This document shows positions 1-8,378 of a stretch of 36,599 bases of DNA, one piece after another (positions within the stretch are counted from its first letter, which is position 1; each line of letters starts with the position of its first letter). The translations under genes were made by a program, and so were the position numbers. Under the pieces are notes generated by a model. That model did no database searches. It was not told the origin of the DNA and was given only the letters and a program-made list of their open reading frames with translations. The stretch is from a virus: positions 1 to 36,599 of the IMG/VR virus record IMGVR_UViG_3300029309_000120; one strand, written 5' to 3'.

Positions 1-98
1 GCAGAGTTCGTTGGGATAGCCACAAGGCTACGGATCGACGGGAACTCATAGAAACCATTCTCTACCAGCGTTTCTCCATCAAACGAAAACAGAGATCC
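1..98. repeat. contig-end overlap, left copy
   Basis: These 98 bases are identical to 36501-36598; the next base differs (c at 99, a at 36599, the last base of the window). A gene frame passes through the joint intact. This fits an assembler overlap of a circular or circularly permuted molecule better than true phage terminal repeats, which would rarely sit inside a gene. Confidence 0.95.
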
Positions 99-2336
99 CC
101 CGCCAATCAACAACTGATTGCCGACGTCCACGGCAGGTAGAGAGCGATCTGTATCGAGAACGAGTTCCACGCGAGACAGGGCGTAGAATTGGTCTGTGTC
201 CACCGTATCTAGGGCGCTGTTGTTCTCTGCGTCGGTATAGGTATTCCCGGAGGCAGTAAGCATGTTGCTGCCAAAGATATACCGAGCTGCGGTCTTGGTG
301 GTTTTTCCAGGAGCAGAAACCCTAGCCACACCGTCGAAGAGACGAAAGTGATTCTGGTAGATGCTTCTGTAATCAGATGTGTAATTGAGTGACGACTGAC
401 CAGGCACCCCTGATGCAATCAATTTGCCCGATGTATCAATAAGATAATTACACGAGTTAAAGTTGCCATCGTTGCCATTGGTTCTAGAGATGTTAACGTA
501 CGTCTTTGTTCCAAACCCTGTGGCCTCTGATACCGTATCGGTGCTTATAAATTCTCTAAAACTATCAGAGATGAGTGATGCATTTTTACTTATCGACTCA
601 TAGCTGCTTGTCGTTGTTGATCGATCCGAAATAAGAAAAACAACCTCATGGTTTTTGCATCGAAGATTGTCGTTGTCTTCGTCAATTGTAATTGTGACGG
701 TGTTTGAACCGCCAAGAGTAATGCCAAAAAAAGCATCAATTTGTGTTTTGAAATCTGTTTCTGATGTGCCAGCCGTAAAACCAGCACCTGGCTCAACAAC
801 TGACACGGTAATTGCTTCTGTTCCTGAACCACCTGAACCATTTCCTGGGTGCTTTACGTATAACAGACTGGCTGAACCGAACTCAGGAGTGTTTGTTGCG
901 CTTATTGTCAAAAGAGGGCGAACAGTTATGAACCCTTCTTTTGCTGTCGCTGCAATAGTTCCCGCGACTGCGACGGTCTTTACACCACCGTAACTATTTG
1001 TGCTATCCTTATAAAAGGCAGAGCCACCGCCTTGTTCTGCTGGTGTGCCATCTGTGCCGTTGTCTGCTAACGTAAAAAAGACATGCGCCTGAGAACTGCT
1101 AACGTAACTTTGAGTTGCGTTTACTAGGTACTTTTCTGCGAAGTTGGCGTTTGTGATCTCGCCTTTTGTCGTCGTGCCATCCTCTTTAAAGAATCGAAAG
1201 AAAACTTTTTGCTCTGCTGAGCCCTTGCCGCCAGGGGTTGCTTGGTTAAATGCAACCATCAGAGGGAAACCAGAGTCGGTATCTGCTGGATCAAAGCGCA
1301 ACGCTACGGCAGGGAACAACCCAGAACCATAACCCTCGCAGTTTGTATCGATCTCCGTTGCACCACTGCCTGTTGATGAGGCGGCAGAGTCTACGGTAGA
1401 TGTCAGTGTTCCTGTAAAACCTGAAAACGCATATCGAGAGATCGTGCAATTGCCTGTAATCGTATTTGAGCTCGATTTATAATACGCGACATACATAGCA
1501 GTGTTGTCGGAGTTTACCTCTACAGCGATGCTCGGTGCCCTTGCATGAATAGACAGATTCGTGCCGCCATTGTCTTTTAGTGTAAAGAACGACGGTGACG
1601 TGATTGCAGGTATACTTCCGCTAAAACTAAACCTGGTAAACTTAATCGCGATATTAGAACCGGAAACATTCGTGTCAGAGAATACGATGTAAACATTACT
1701 GTTGCTGTCCTCCACCATATGCACAGAGGGCATTGATGATATCTCTTGGTAGAAGGTAGAGGAACCGCTTTGTCTTGTAACTTCGTGAATGACAGTTGGC
1801 TGTCGAAAGAATGCGCCGCTCGCAACCTCCTTGACCGCCATCATAACCTGATACTTGCTAGTGGCAGATGATCCTGTTGGTACAGTCTGAACATATGAAA
1901 AGATGTCGTAATCGACGCTGTTGACAGTCTTCCGTATCAAATTGACACGACCAACCTTTTGATTGTTTGGCGTGAACATGATGTCGTTTGAGTACGTGCA
2001 GTCGAGCAAGTCTTCTACAGGTTTCATGTCATTGCTGCCGACTTTGCTGTAAAGCATTTGGCCATCAGCGAACAACAAACTGTCTTTGAATTTGTGTAAC
2101 CTTCGACCTACTTTTGTGACGGCTACTATCTGAGGGAGAAGACCACCCCTGTCGCCCACTGTATCTGTATCGCTTCTAAATACGTCGAAGCCTTTTCGCT
2201 TGTTGATCTGACCAGTCTTTGTAAAAACTACGTTTTGAGCGTCCTCGACAGACCCCGGTTCAGACAAGGGCTCAGACGATTTCTGGTCTACACCCTGAAG
2301 CATTGGAAACGATATGTTTTGTTTTTGAAGGGGCAT
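1..2336 (-). CDS. Large tail protein (tail tubular/stabilisation-like), N-terminal part, continues at 36500
   Basis: Reading the minus strand from an ATG at 2336 gives MPLQKQNISFPMLQGVDQKS and an open frame to base 1. The frame continues unbroken across the joint as 36500-35093, for 1,247 aa in total. The start overlaps the stop of the previous gene as TGATG, so translation is probably coupled; no good Shine-Dalgarno is visible. The opening (MPLQKQN..., then QNVVFTKTGQINKRKGF) is typical, from memory, of tail tubular or stabilisation proteins that follow head-tail connectors in podoviruses. The middle is Ser/Thr/Gly-rich and beta-strand-like, with a Gly/Ser hinge (HPGNGSGGSGTEA) about half-way. 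No membrane segment is visible. Family assignment is inference from position and N-terminus; the unbroken frame is seen directly. Confidence 0.85.
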   Translation of the reverse strand, partial: MPLQKQNISFPMLQGVDQKSSEPLSEPGSVEDAQNVVFTKTGQINKRKGFDVFRSDTDTVGDRGGLLPQIVAVTKVGRRLHKFKDSLLFADGQMLYSKVGSNDMKPVEDLLDCTYSNDIMFTPNNQKVGRVNLIRKTVNSVDYDIFSYVQTVPTGSSATSKYQVMMAVKEVASGAFFRQPTVIHEVTRQSGSSTFYQEISSMPSVHMVEDSNSNVYIVFSDTNVSGSNIAIKFTRFSFSGSIPAITSPSFFTLKDNGGTNLSIHARAPSIAVEVNSDNTAMYVAYYKSSSNTITGNCTISRYAFSGFTGTLTSTVDSAASSTGSGATEIDTNCEGYGSGLFPAVALRFDPADTDSGFPLMVAFNQATPGGKGSAEQKVFFRFFKEDGTTTKGEITNANFAEKYLVNATQSYVSSSQAHVFFTLADNGTDGTPAEQGGGSAFYKDSTNSYGGVKTVAVAGTIAATAKEGFITVRPLLTISATNTPEFGSASLLYVKHPGNGSGGSGTEAITVSVVEPGAGFTAGTSETDFKTQIDAFFGITLGGSNTVTITIDEDNDNLRCKNHEVVFLISDRSTTTSSYESISKNASLISDSFREFISTDTVSEATGFGTKTYVNISRTNGNDGNFNSCNYLIDTSGKLIASGVPGQSSLNYTSDYRSIYQNHFRLFDGVARVSAPGKTTKTAARYIFGSNMLTASGNTYTDAENNSALDTVDTDQFYALSRVELVLDTDRSLPAVDVGNQLLIGGGSLFSFDGETLVENGFYEFPSIRSLVAIPTNS

Positions 2337-2650
2337 CAGAACACCAAGAAAGTTACGGTTACATCTGCGGAACATCTTACCTTGAAAAACTCACGAGATG
2401 TACCAATCCCTGCCGTCCCATCAAATACTCTGGAGTCGGCATTACTGCGAACAACAATATATCCCTTAATTGGTCTTTTCAAAGAATGACCGACTTCGTT
2501 GTCTGAGCCGGTTTTTAATTCGACATCTTCAACTAGCACACTGTCTGTTATGTCGCTCTCATTAACAGAGTCAGCAAATCGACGAATGTTGCCCTGTAGA
2601 CCTAGTAAGCCAGGAGGTAAATGAAATTGGCTTTGAAACTTTCGCGCCAT
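2336..2650 (-). CDS. Small head-tail/tail closure protein
   Basis: A 104-aa protein. Its second half (VELKTGSDNEVGHSLKRPIKGYIVVRSNAD, ending VTVTFLVF) has the pattern 'hxLxRxPxGxxVVRxxAD ... hxVTVxhhVF' seen in many small phage proteins encoded beside tail tubular genes and in tail-fibre end domains (from memory). It sits between the adaptor gene and the giant tail gene, whose ATG overlaps its TGA. GGGGTAA lies upstream of its ATG. It is probably a virion component at the neck or tail, but the exact role is unknown. Confidence 0.75.
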   Translation of the reverse strand: MARKFQSQFHLPPGLLGLQGNIRRFADSVNESDITDSVLVEDVELKTGSDNEVGHSLKRPIKGYIVVRSNADSRVFDGTAGIGTSREFFKVRCSADVTVTFLVF

Positions 2651-2659
2651 ATCTTACCC

Positions 2660-3340
2660 CTAGTAGCGAAGAATAAAATCGTCTCGAAATCGACCCTTGC
2701 GAACATCTCGAATAGCGTGCGAACCACTCGCATCTCGCGGTGACAGAGCTCTGATGATCCTGCTGGCTAACTGCTGCCTCTCTCGCTCAAGGACAGAAGT
2801 ATCAGACTCTTCCTTCATCAACATGCGGATGGCAGTTGCCACGACCACGTATTCCTCATAGCCCGGTATAATGCTTTCTACTTCAGTAACCGTTGTAGAA
2901 AATTGAGTTGGAGTAGGGACGTAAAACAAAGTGATTGTGCCGGATTGAGAATTGGCAGGTATCATCTTTATCTTTGTGCCATCAATCTTATACTTTGGCT
3001 CAGCCAGCCTATCGATTACGGCAAAAGGAGTGTTGTAAACATTCCTCTCAGTAAAGGAGAAAGCCCTGAGCGTAGACGTAATTCCACCGGAATTATAATC
3101 TACACCCAGAGCCTTGTAGAAGTCATCTGGCAAATTAGCACCCCCGGTCGCAAGAGGGATGCTGTAGCTTTGCTCAGAGACAAAATAGTCCTCGTAGCTT
3201 TTGACCATAAAGTCGTGCAGTTCAGCGATACTTGAATTTAAATAATCCTGAATCTCTGCATCTGTTACGAAGGTGCTATTCTCCATGTCCGCGCGGCGAC
3301 GCGCACGAGTACGTAAGTCAGCTTCTGTGAACGTCGCCAT
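2660..3340 (-). CDS. Head-tail adaptor / head completion protein
   Basis: A 226-aa protein with the build of podoviral adaptor proteins (P22 gp4-type role). A helical N-terminus (LRTRARRRADMENSTFVTD, then IQDYLNSSIAELHDFMV) is followed by a beta-rich middle carrying the common LPDDFYKALGVDY segment, then a helical C-terminus (ATAIRMLMKEESD...RERQQLASRI). It lies after the capsid genes and before the tail genes, as expected for a protein that joins portal to tail. A clear SD (AAGGAGTG) precedes the ATG. Identity rests on motif recall and gene order. Confidence 0.75.
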   Translation of the reverse strand: MATFTEADLRTRARRRADMENSTFVTDAEIQDYLNSSIAELHDFMVKSYEDYFVSEQSYSIPLATGGANLPDDFYKALGVDYNSGGITSTLRAFSFTERNVYNTPFAVIDRLAEPKYKIDGTKIKMIPANSQSGTITLFYVPTPTQFSTTVTEVESIIPGYEEYVVVATAIRMLMKEESDTSVLERERQQLASRIIRALSPRDASGSHAIRDVRKGRFRDDFILRY

Positions 3341-3351
3341 TGCCCCACTCC

Positions 3352-3543
3352 TTAACGCATATCTTGATAATCATTTAGGGCTTCGATGAACGCACCTCCA
3401 TCTTCACCCTTAATCGCATCAATCATGCGCTTCCCCGCATCTTCCATGGCCTTATCATAATCTTCATCTGAAGAGCCTTCAGCATCTTTGCCTTTAGCTT
3501 TCTCCAGAATCATGACCGCAAGCCCTTTGCCTTTGCCCTTCAT
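3352..3543 (-). CDS. Small acidic hypothetical protein after the capsid genes
   Basis: A 63-aa protein: a Lys/Gly-rich start (MKGKGKGLAVMILEKAKGKD), then an acidic helical tail (SSDEDYDKAMEDAGKRMIDAIKGEDGGAFIEALNDYQDM). Its ATG overlaps the previous stop as TGATG. Small acidic proteins of this build often sit just after capsid genes in marine podovirus-like genomes (from memory). No function is known to me. Confidence 0.7.
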   Translation of the reverse strand: MKGKGKGLAVMILEKAKGKDAEGSSDEDYDKAMEDAGKRMIDAIKGEDGGAFIEALNDYQDMR

Positions 3544-3875
3544 CAGTTGGTCACACTGGTGTTCTTAAGGAACAAGGTAATAAAAAACTCATCTGCCGCG
3601 TTTACGTTTGCATCCGCATCGATGGTGATTTTGTTACTGTCTGCAAAAGCCACACTATCAACGTGTGTGAATGCACTTGTGAGGGTTTTTGCAATGACGC
3701 TGATGCCAACCAGATCATTGTATTTGTCCTCAAGTGTAATCACCAAGTTGTTAGCCACAATAGCCATTGTGTCCACGCCAAGGGGTTTGGCGGTCACATT
3801 TGCCCCCATAACTCCCGTGATGATTTTGACTTCACGCTGCAAAGCCTGAACGTCTTGAAATCTTCTGTTAGCCAT
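3543..3875 (-). CDS. Decoration-like head protein B (paralogue of the next upstream gene)
   Basis: A 110-aa, strand-rich protein. Read against the 123-aa product of the gene immediately upstream, it shares an F-x-D near the start, R-x-VK-x2-x-G, an L+x-Y-x2-L-x2-SV core, and a D-E-x-FxTLFL-like C-terminal strand. The pair therefore looks like a tandem duplication. The position just after the major capsid gene suggests a capsid decoration or head-fibre role (inference). The SD is strong (GGAGG). Confidence 0.75.
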   Translation of the reverse strand: MANRRFQDVQALQREVKIITGVMGANVTAKPLGVDTMAIVANNLVITLEDKYNDLVGISVIAKTLTSAFTHVDSVAFADSNKITIDADANVNAADEFFITLFLKNTSVTN

Positions 3876-3886
3876 AGCTTACCTCC

Positions 3887-4258
3887 TTAGCTTACTTCGC
3901 CATCCAGGAGATAGAGAGTAAACAGAACCTCGCCGTCAGGTGGGTTCGTGTTAGCCCCGCCGCTCACGTCAAAACACTGAAGTTTTACAACAGGGGTTGC
4001 ATTAGAAACATCATGAGACTGGAGGCTAAAAATTTTATCATCACCTGCTGTTGCCTTGACGAGCATTACAGAGGCGCTCAAAAGCCCAGTGTATGACTTA
4101 TCAAGTGTGACTGTCGCAACGCCAGATGAAAAGTTGCCGATGCTGAAGCCAAGACCGTTTGCAATAGTGGTGTTGCCGCTGGCGACAGTAATACGCCCCG
4201 CAACAACCTTTACGTCGCGGTTAGAGCACTCTAGATCGAAAAATGATTGACTTGCCAT
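3887..4258 (-). CDS. Decoration-like head protein A
   Basis: A 123-aa protein directly after the major capsid gene, with an AAGGAG SD. The sequence is rich in Gly, Ser, Thr and Val and looks like an all-beta fold: VATVTLDKSYTGLLSASVMLVKAT in the middle and EVLFTLYLLD at the end. It resembles the next gene's product, most clearly at RDVKVVAG and the closing strand. A head decoration or minor capsid role is inferred from position; the sequence similarity to its neighbour was read by eye. Confidence 0.75.
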   Translation of the reverse strand: MASQSFFDLECSNRDVKVVAGRITVASGNTTIANGLGFSIGNFSSGVATVTLDKSYTGLLSASVMLVKATAGDDKIFSLQSHDVSNATPVVKLQCFDVSGGANTNPPDGEVLFTLYLLDGEVS

Positions 4259-4271
4259 TGTACTAATCTCC

Positions 4272-5483
4272 TTATGCTAGCGTAACGCGAGCGTTGTAGC
4301 CAGGTGCGGTGCAGCCAATGTTTCCGTAGAAACCAACTCGTACCTCGTAAGCGTCCGAAGATGCTTCGCGAAGCATACGGTTGCCATCAAGATCAAGAAT
4401 GTGTGGTGCATCGCCAAGACTGTTAAGAGTCCAGGTATCCATCTGAAGCAAATACGCTACGTCAGGAGTGCAGTTTTGGTCAGCAACAATCTGAATCGGG
4501 CCTTTTGGTCCGATGATAGTAAGTGACTGAAAGCCAATATCTGCGTCGTCGCTGCTTACTTTGTCGTAAACAACCTTAGAGCCAAGCGCCTTCTCAAGGT
4601 TCGAGAAGTTTGCAAAGTTCATAAAGCAGTGACTTGGAGAACCACCTTCCCGCGCAAGACGACTTGCAGCTGAGATAAGCGCCTCTTCAATCGGCTGATT
4701 TGCTCCAGGGAATCGAATACCCGCAAGACGCGTTGCATCTTTACTTCGGTCCTGGCTGAAGAAACTATCACCTGCGGTAGGTGCTGTTGATGGCAACCAT
4801 CGCTCTAGACCAGAAATCTTCTTAGGTGCTCCTGCGCCGTTTTGCGCGTCGCCACGTTGAAAGATGAAATCATTAGTTGCGCAAGCGCCAGCGTTATCCA
4901 CGACAAAGCTTCCTGCGTCGCGGTCTACAGATTGAACAACCATGGTTGTACCTGCGCGAATAGCGCCTGTAGCTGTGGCTGCACAGTTGAGCTCCATACC
5001 AACTTCAATGTTGGTGATTTGATCAACCTTCTGCATGGTCAAGGTGGTGCCCGCTACGGTAACGGTTCCTAGTTGACCAGAACCATCTGCGTACATAGCA
5101 ACCGCAAGAGACCGAGTAAGCGACTGGATAGCGCCGTCAATCTCAAGAGTTGCATACTTCAAGAACGCATCCGCTGCGCCCTCAGTAGCCTTGATGGTTT
5201 CGCCGGTGATACTGGCAAAAGAGTAGTCCCGGACACGGGTAAGGACGAATCGTGCAAGCTCAGTTGCAGTATTCAGCCCTTGGCCGGTTGCGAAGTCAGC
5301 AGAGCGTCGGTTTGCGATACCATACTGAACCGGAACAGGCATGTTCTCACCGCCGAATCGCTCATACTTAGGCATGAGAGCAAGCAGTGGATTGTCCTTG
5401 TAGACCATGTTTTTGACGGTCAAGGGCTTATAATGCTCCTTGAGCGCCTGGGTGACGTTGTCGAGATTTAATGAAGTTGGCAT
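4272..5483 (-). CDS. Major capsid protein (HK97-fold type expected)
   Basis: A 403-aa protein located between the scaffold and decoration-like genes. The N-terminal part reads as an arm and scaffold of capsid type (VKNMVYKDNPLLALMPKYERFGGENMPVPVQYG, with a long helix around TGETIKATEGAADAFLKYATLEIDGAIQSLTRSLA). A Gly/Ala/Thr-rich beta insertion follows at about residues 135-210 (VTVAGTTLTM ... AATATGAIRAGTTMVVQSVD). The C-terminal part holds the conserved-looking HCFMNFANFSNLEKALG and MLREASSDAYEVRVGFYGNIG. The central insertion and the gene order fit P22-like/podoviral HK97-fold coat proteins. SD AAGGAG. Confidence 0.85.
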   Translation of the reverse strand: MPTSLNLDNVTQALKEHYKPLTVKNMVYKDNPLLALMPKYERFGGENMPVPVQYGIANRRSADFATGQGLNTATELARFVLTRVRDYSFASITGETIKATEGAADAFLKYATLEIDGAIQSLTRSLAVAMYADGSGQLGTVTVAGTTLTMQKVDQITNIEVGMELNCAATATGAIRAGTTMVVQSVDRDAGSFVVDNAGACATNDFIFQRGDAQNGAGAPKKISGLERWLPSTAPTAGDSFFSQDRSKDATRLAGIRFPGANQPIEEALISAASRLAREGGSPSHCFMNFANFSNLEKALGSKVVYDKVSSDDADIGFQSLTIIGPKGPIQIVADQNCTPDVAYLLQMDTWTLNSLGDAPHILDLDGNRMLREASSDAYEVRVGFYGNIGCTAPGYNARVTLA

Positions 5484-5512
5484 AACTCACTCCTTATCGG
5501 AGCAAGTTCAAC

Positions 5513-6475
5513 TTACTCCGAGCGAAACAGACTAGACCCGTACTTTCCAACCAGCGCATCGATAGACTGCTGCTTGCTAAGCTTCTTGGGCTTATCCCCT
5601 GGCGCACGTCGCACCTGGGTATTTGTTAAAGTTTTGGGTGGCGTTTTCTCAGAAGCCTTGGCTTCCTCGTCTGCTTGCCCCGCCTCGGGCTCTGTTTTCG
5701 CTGGAGCGAACCGCTCTTTGAGCCGTTGCTCTAGTTTGGGGACCTTGAGATACTTTTCTGCTTCAGCCTCATAATAGTCCTCAACCATTTTGCTCGCGTC
5801 GTCGTAGCTCATTACCTCTTGCGTGCTGTTGTAGTGCTCTTGCATAACTTCAGCGACAACATGATAGGCATTGTTGGCCTTAACGAAGTCGAACTCATTT
5901 GTATTGTCCACGAAAGTTTTGATCTCGTCAACAAAGGTCGCATAGGTGTCCTGATACTTCTTCGCTTCTTGTTGTTTTGTGAGCTCAGCTCGCTCTGCCT
6001 TCATGGCATCAATCTCATCACGAAGACGCTTCATCTCCCCTGACATCTTCTGCTCAGGGGTGATCTCACCATCTTGTAAGACTTGTCGGCTAAGGGCTTC
6101 ATAGTCTAGCCCTAACTTTTGCATGACCTCGTAAGGATTCTCACGTGCAAGTTTCTGTAGGTCATCGTAGGTAGAGACCGTATTTTTGCGTGCATCAAGG
6201 TCTTGTTGCAGTCGCTTCATTTCGTCGCGCTCTTGTCGCAACTTCTTTTGTTCGCGAGCTAATTGAGCAAATCTTCGAGAGAACGGGTCGGGCGCTGGCT
6301 CGGCGGGAGTTCCTGCATCGCTGCTCTCCACTCCATCGTTATTATCATCCGCTCCAGTTGTTTCATGTGAAACGTCATCTCCTCCAGAGGCTCCTCCATC
6401 AGCTCCTCCAGAAGCGTCTCCCATATCAGGTACTGGTTGAACTTCTGCTTCTGCAACTTGTCCCTCTTCAGACAT
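5513..6475 (-). CDS. Scaffolding / capsid assembly protein
   Basis: 320 aa from the ATG at 6475, preferred over an upstream GTG at 6499 because AAAGGAGAG lies just before it. The composition is typical of scaffolds. There is a very acidic Gly/Ser/Asp-rich N-terminus (residues 1-70), a long charged coiled-coil-like middle (LAREQKKLRQERDEMKRLQ; MKRLRDEIDAMKAERAEL), and a Pro/Lys-rich C-terminal region ending in a basic helix (KPKKLSKQQSIDALVGKYG), which could contact the coat protein. It sits between portal and coat genes, as in P22- and T7-like phages. No protease domain is seen. Confidence 0.8.
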   Translation of the reverse strand: MSEEGQVAEAEVQPVPDMGDASGGADGGASGGDDVSHETTGADDNNDGVESSDAGTPAEPAPDPFSRRFAQLAREQKKLRQERDEMKRLQQDLDARKNTVSTYDDLQKLARENPYEVMQKLGLDYEALSRQVLQDGEITPEQKMSGEMKRLRDEIDAMKAERAELTKQQEAKKYQDTYATFVDEIKTFVDNTNEFDFVKANNAYHVVAEVMQEHYNSTQEVMSYDDASKMVEDYYEAEAEKYLKVPKLEQRLKERFAPAKTEPEAGQADEEAKASEKTPPKTLTNTQVRRAPGDKPKKLSKQQSIDALVGKYGSSLFRSE

Positions 6476-6485
6476 GCTCTCTCCT

Positions 6486-8378
6486 TTAAACTGGCACACC
6501 TTCTAGCGCGGCACCAGTTGCTTGTGGGTCTGGCAATTCTGCTTCTGCCAGTTCATTTATAGTTTCCCTCGGCGGTGTTGCCGTGGGCGTTAGTTCGGTG
6601 GGTAGCGGACCGCCAGCGGCTTGGGGTTGTCCACCCGGCATGGCAGCAACAGGTGGAGCTGGCGGCTGAAGTAACTTAAAGCACTCCTGCATATATCGTC
6701 GCATCAAATCCAAACGGTCTTCAGGGGCACCGTTGATTTTTGCTTCAATATAAGCCCGCTGAAAATACTGTAGATGAAGTTGGAGATTTGAAAAAGGCTC
6801 TGGTGGAAAGTACCGCCCCTTCTCAAGAATCTCCTCGACCAACATCTCTGCCTCTTCCATTGGTGCAGTTGCCAACTTGTTAAATTGCTCAATGTCTGGA
6901 AAGTCGAGAAGACTGCGAGTCTCTGCTTTATCAATCAAGCCTGCTTGAGACATTTCGATAACCGTCTGCAAGCGTGCGGCTGGTGTAGTCGGAAGCAAGC
7001 TCGCTGGATACACCTTCATTCGATACTGGTCTTCTCTAAGATTTATATCAGACCATTTGATCTGCTCTATATCCTTGTCTCCGTATGAAATAACTTCGTA
7101 AGTCTTACCTTCTTCTGAAACATCTTTGGCTAGATCAATCATTTGACGCGCTGCTTCCAAGAACGCTGATTCATAACCCTGCCCGACAATCACAAATCGC
7201 TCGGTCTCAATATCACTGTACTCCCGAAGCGCCACACCGGACTCCAAACCAGCAGGTTTTAGGCTTGTTGCAGACAACTGGCTAATGCCAGAAATCTCAT
7301 AGGCGCGGTTGTAGAGTCGGTCGAGATGCGAAAAGATTTCACCAGAGACAGTCTGAGGCACGAAGAAGCGCGGCGGCTGTCCTTCGTATTCAATAATGCC
7401 CCAAATCTGATTGTTGATTTGTTCTTTTGCAACCTGAGACCCGCGCTCCAAGAATACCTTTGGTGTTGCCAGGTTCATTTGCTCTTGGATGTTGAGAAGT
7501 AGCTGGTTAATCTCCGCTTGAATGCCCCGAAGCTGCTCCGCAAGACCCTGCCCGTAATAACCGAGCATACGGCGCGACCAACGAAGCACAACAAACGGAA
7601 AATAGCTTTTGCTATACTTCTCATCGATAAGAGTTGCTCCGTCAATACATATAACATGACGCCCATCATCGACTCCCTCAGCAGACGGAATGTGCCACGC
7701 CTCGATAACCTCAATCATGTCCCCAGTATTGTAACTTCGGTCTTCTGGATCACAGGGTGGTGCCGCTGCAATCTCCTCACGGTGAGTGGGATAAAGACCT
7801 GCCACAACCTCACGAGGCATTACCTTGCGTTGAAACATTTGTCGCGGCTCACCATAGCGAGCTTCGTATTCGTCAACAATAAGTTCACTTGGGAAAATTC
7901 TCTCAACCTTTACCTCGTCGTCCTCTTGAAAAATTTTGAGAACACCCGTGCCAAAGACACAACTATCAAGAAACACTCGTTGCATCACATTGTACAAGTC
8001 AACCTGATAAAACATGCCGTCGACAAACTTTGTCAGAAGCTTCGCTTTCTTCTGTAAAGAGTAATCACCCCCACTAGTGAGAAAGATTGGCCTCGGTCTC
8101 GTTTTGGCAATCTTAGCTGTCACTGTGTTGCAGCAAGACGCGATGACGTTGAAAGTCACGCGGTCATCGTCAAACAGTGTCCCAACTTTGTAACCCACTG
8201 GGTTCAGCGCATTGTTGTAGTAGTTTTCAAAAAGAGACAAATGCAACACATCATGATCTGCTCTAGTCTCGATTCTCTCTTTGAGATTCTCCAAAAGTGA
8301 ATAGATGAGCTCTTGTGGTTCATCCTCATCAGAGTTCCACCAAAATCTTTGATCCATGTATGCGCTTGCGCCAATCAT
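6486..8378 (-). CDS. Portal protein
   Basis: 630 aa, the usual size for podoviral portals. The N-terminal half carries portal-like segments: FENYYNNALNPVGYKVGTLFDDDRVTFNVIASCCNTVTAKIAKTRP, then VDGMFYQVDLYNVMQRVFLDSCVFGTGVLKIF. Later come LRWSRRMLGYYGQGLAEQLRGIQAEINQLL, a typical wing/stem region, and a Pro/Ala-rich C-terminal tail (from about residue 575). The ATG overlaps the large-terminase stop by 4 bases. It would form the dodecameric DNA gateway at one capsid vertex and act with the terminase. Confidence 0.85.
   Translation of the reverse strand: MIGASAYMDQRFWWNSDEDEPQELIYSLLENLKERIETRADHDVLHLSLFENYYNNALNPVGYKVGTLFDDDRVTFNVIASCCNTVTAKIAKTRPRPIFLTSGGDYSLQKKAKLLTKFVDGMFYQVDLYNVMQRVFLDSCVFGTGVLKIFQEDDEVKVERIFPSELIVDEYEARYGEPRQMFQRKVMPREVVAGLYPTHREEIAAAPPCDPEDRSYNTGDMIEVIEAWHIPSAEGVDDGRHVICIDGATLIDEKYSKSYFPFVVLRWSRRMLGYYGQGLAEQLRGIQAEINQLLLNIQEQMNLATPKVFLERGSQVAKEQINNQIWGIIEYEGQPPRFFVPQTVSGEIFSHLDRLYNRAYEISGISQLSATSLKPAGLESGVALREYSDIETERFVIVGQGYESAFLEAARQMIDLAKDVSEEGKTYEVISYGDKDIEQIKWSDINLREDQYRMKVYPASLLPTTPAARLQTVIEMSQAGLIDKAETRSLLDFPDIEQFNKLATAPMEEAEMLVEEILEKGRYFPPEPFSNLQLHLQYFQRAYIEAKINGAPEDRLDLMRRYMQECFKLLQPPAPPVAAMPGGQPQAAGGPLPTELTPTATPPRETINELAEAELPDPQATGAALEGVPV

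Noticed and set aside
1-98. True direct terminal repeats of a T7-like phage
   Set aside because: The repeat lies in the middle of one long gene and its length resembles an assembler k-mer overlap; a circular reading explains the data better.
1-2335. Frameshifted or degraded tail gene with only short ORFs
   Set aside because: One minus frame is fully open from 2336 through base 1; short ORFs here are shadows. The frame only lacks a stop inside the left edge.
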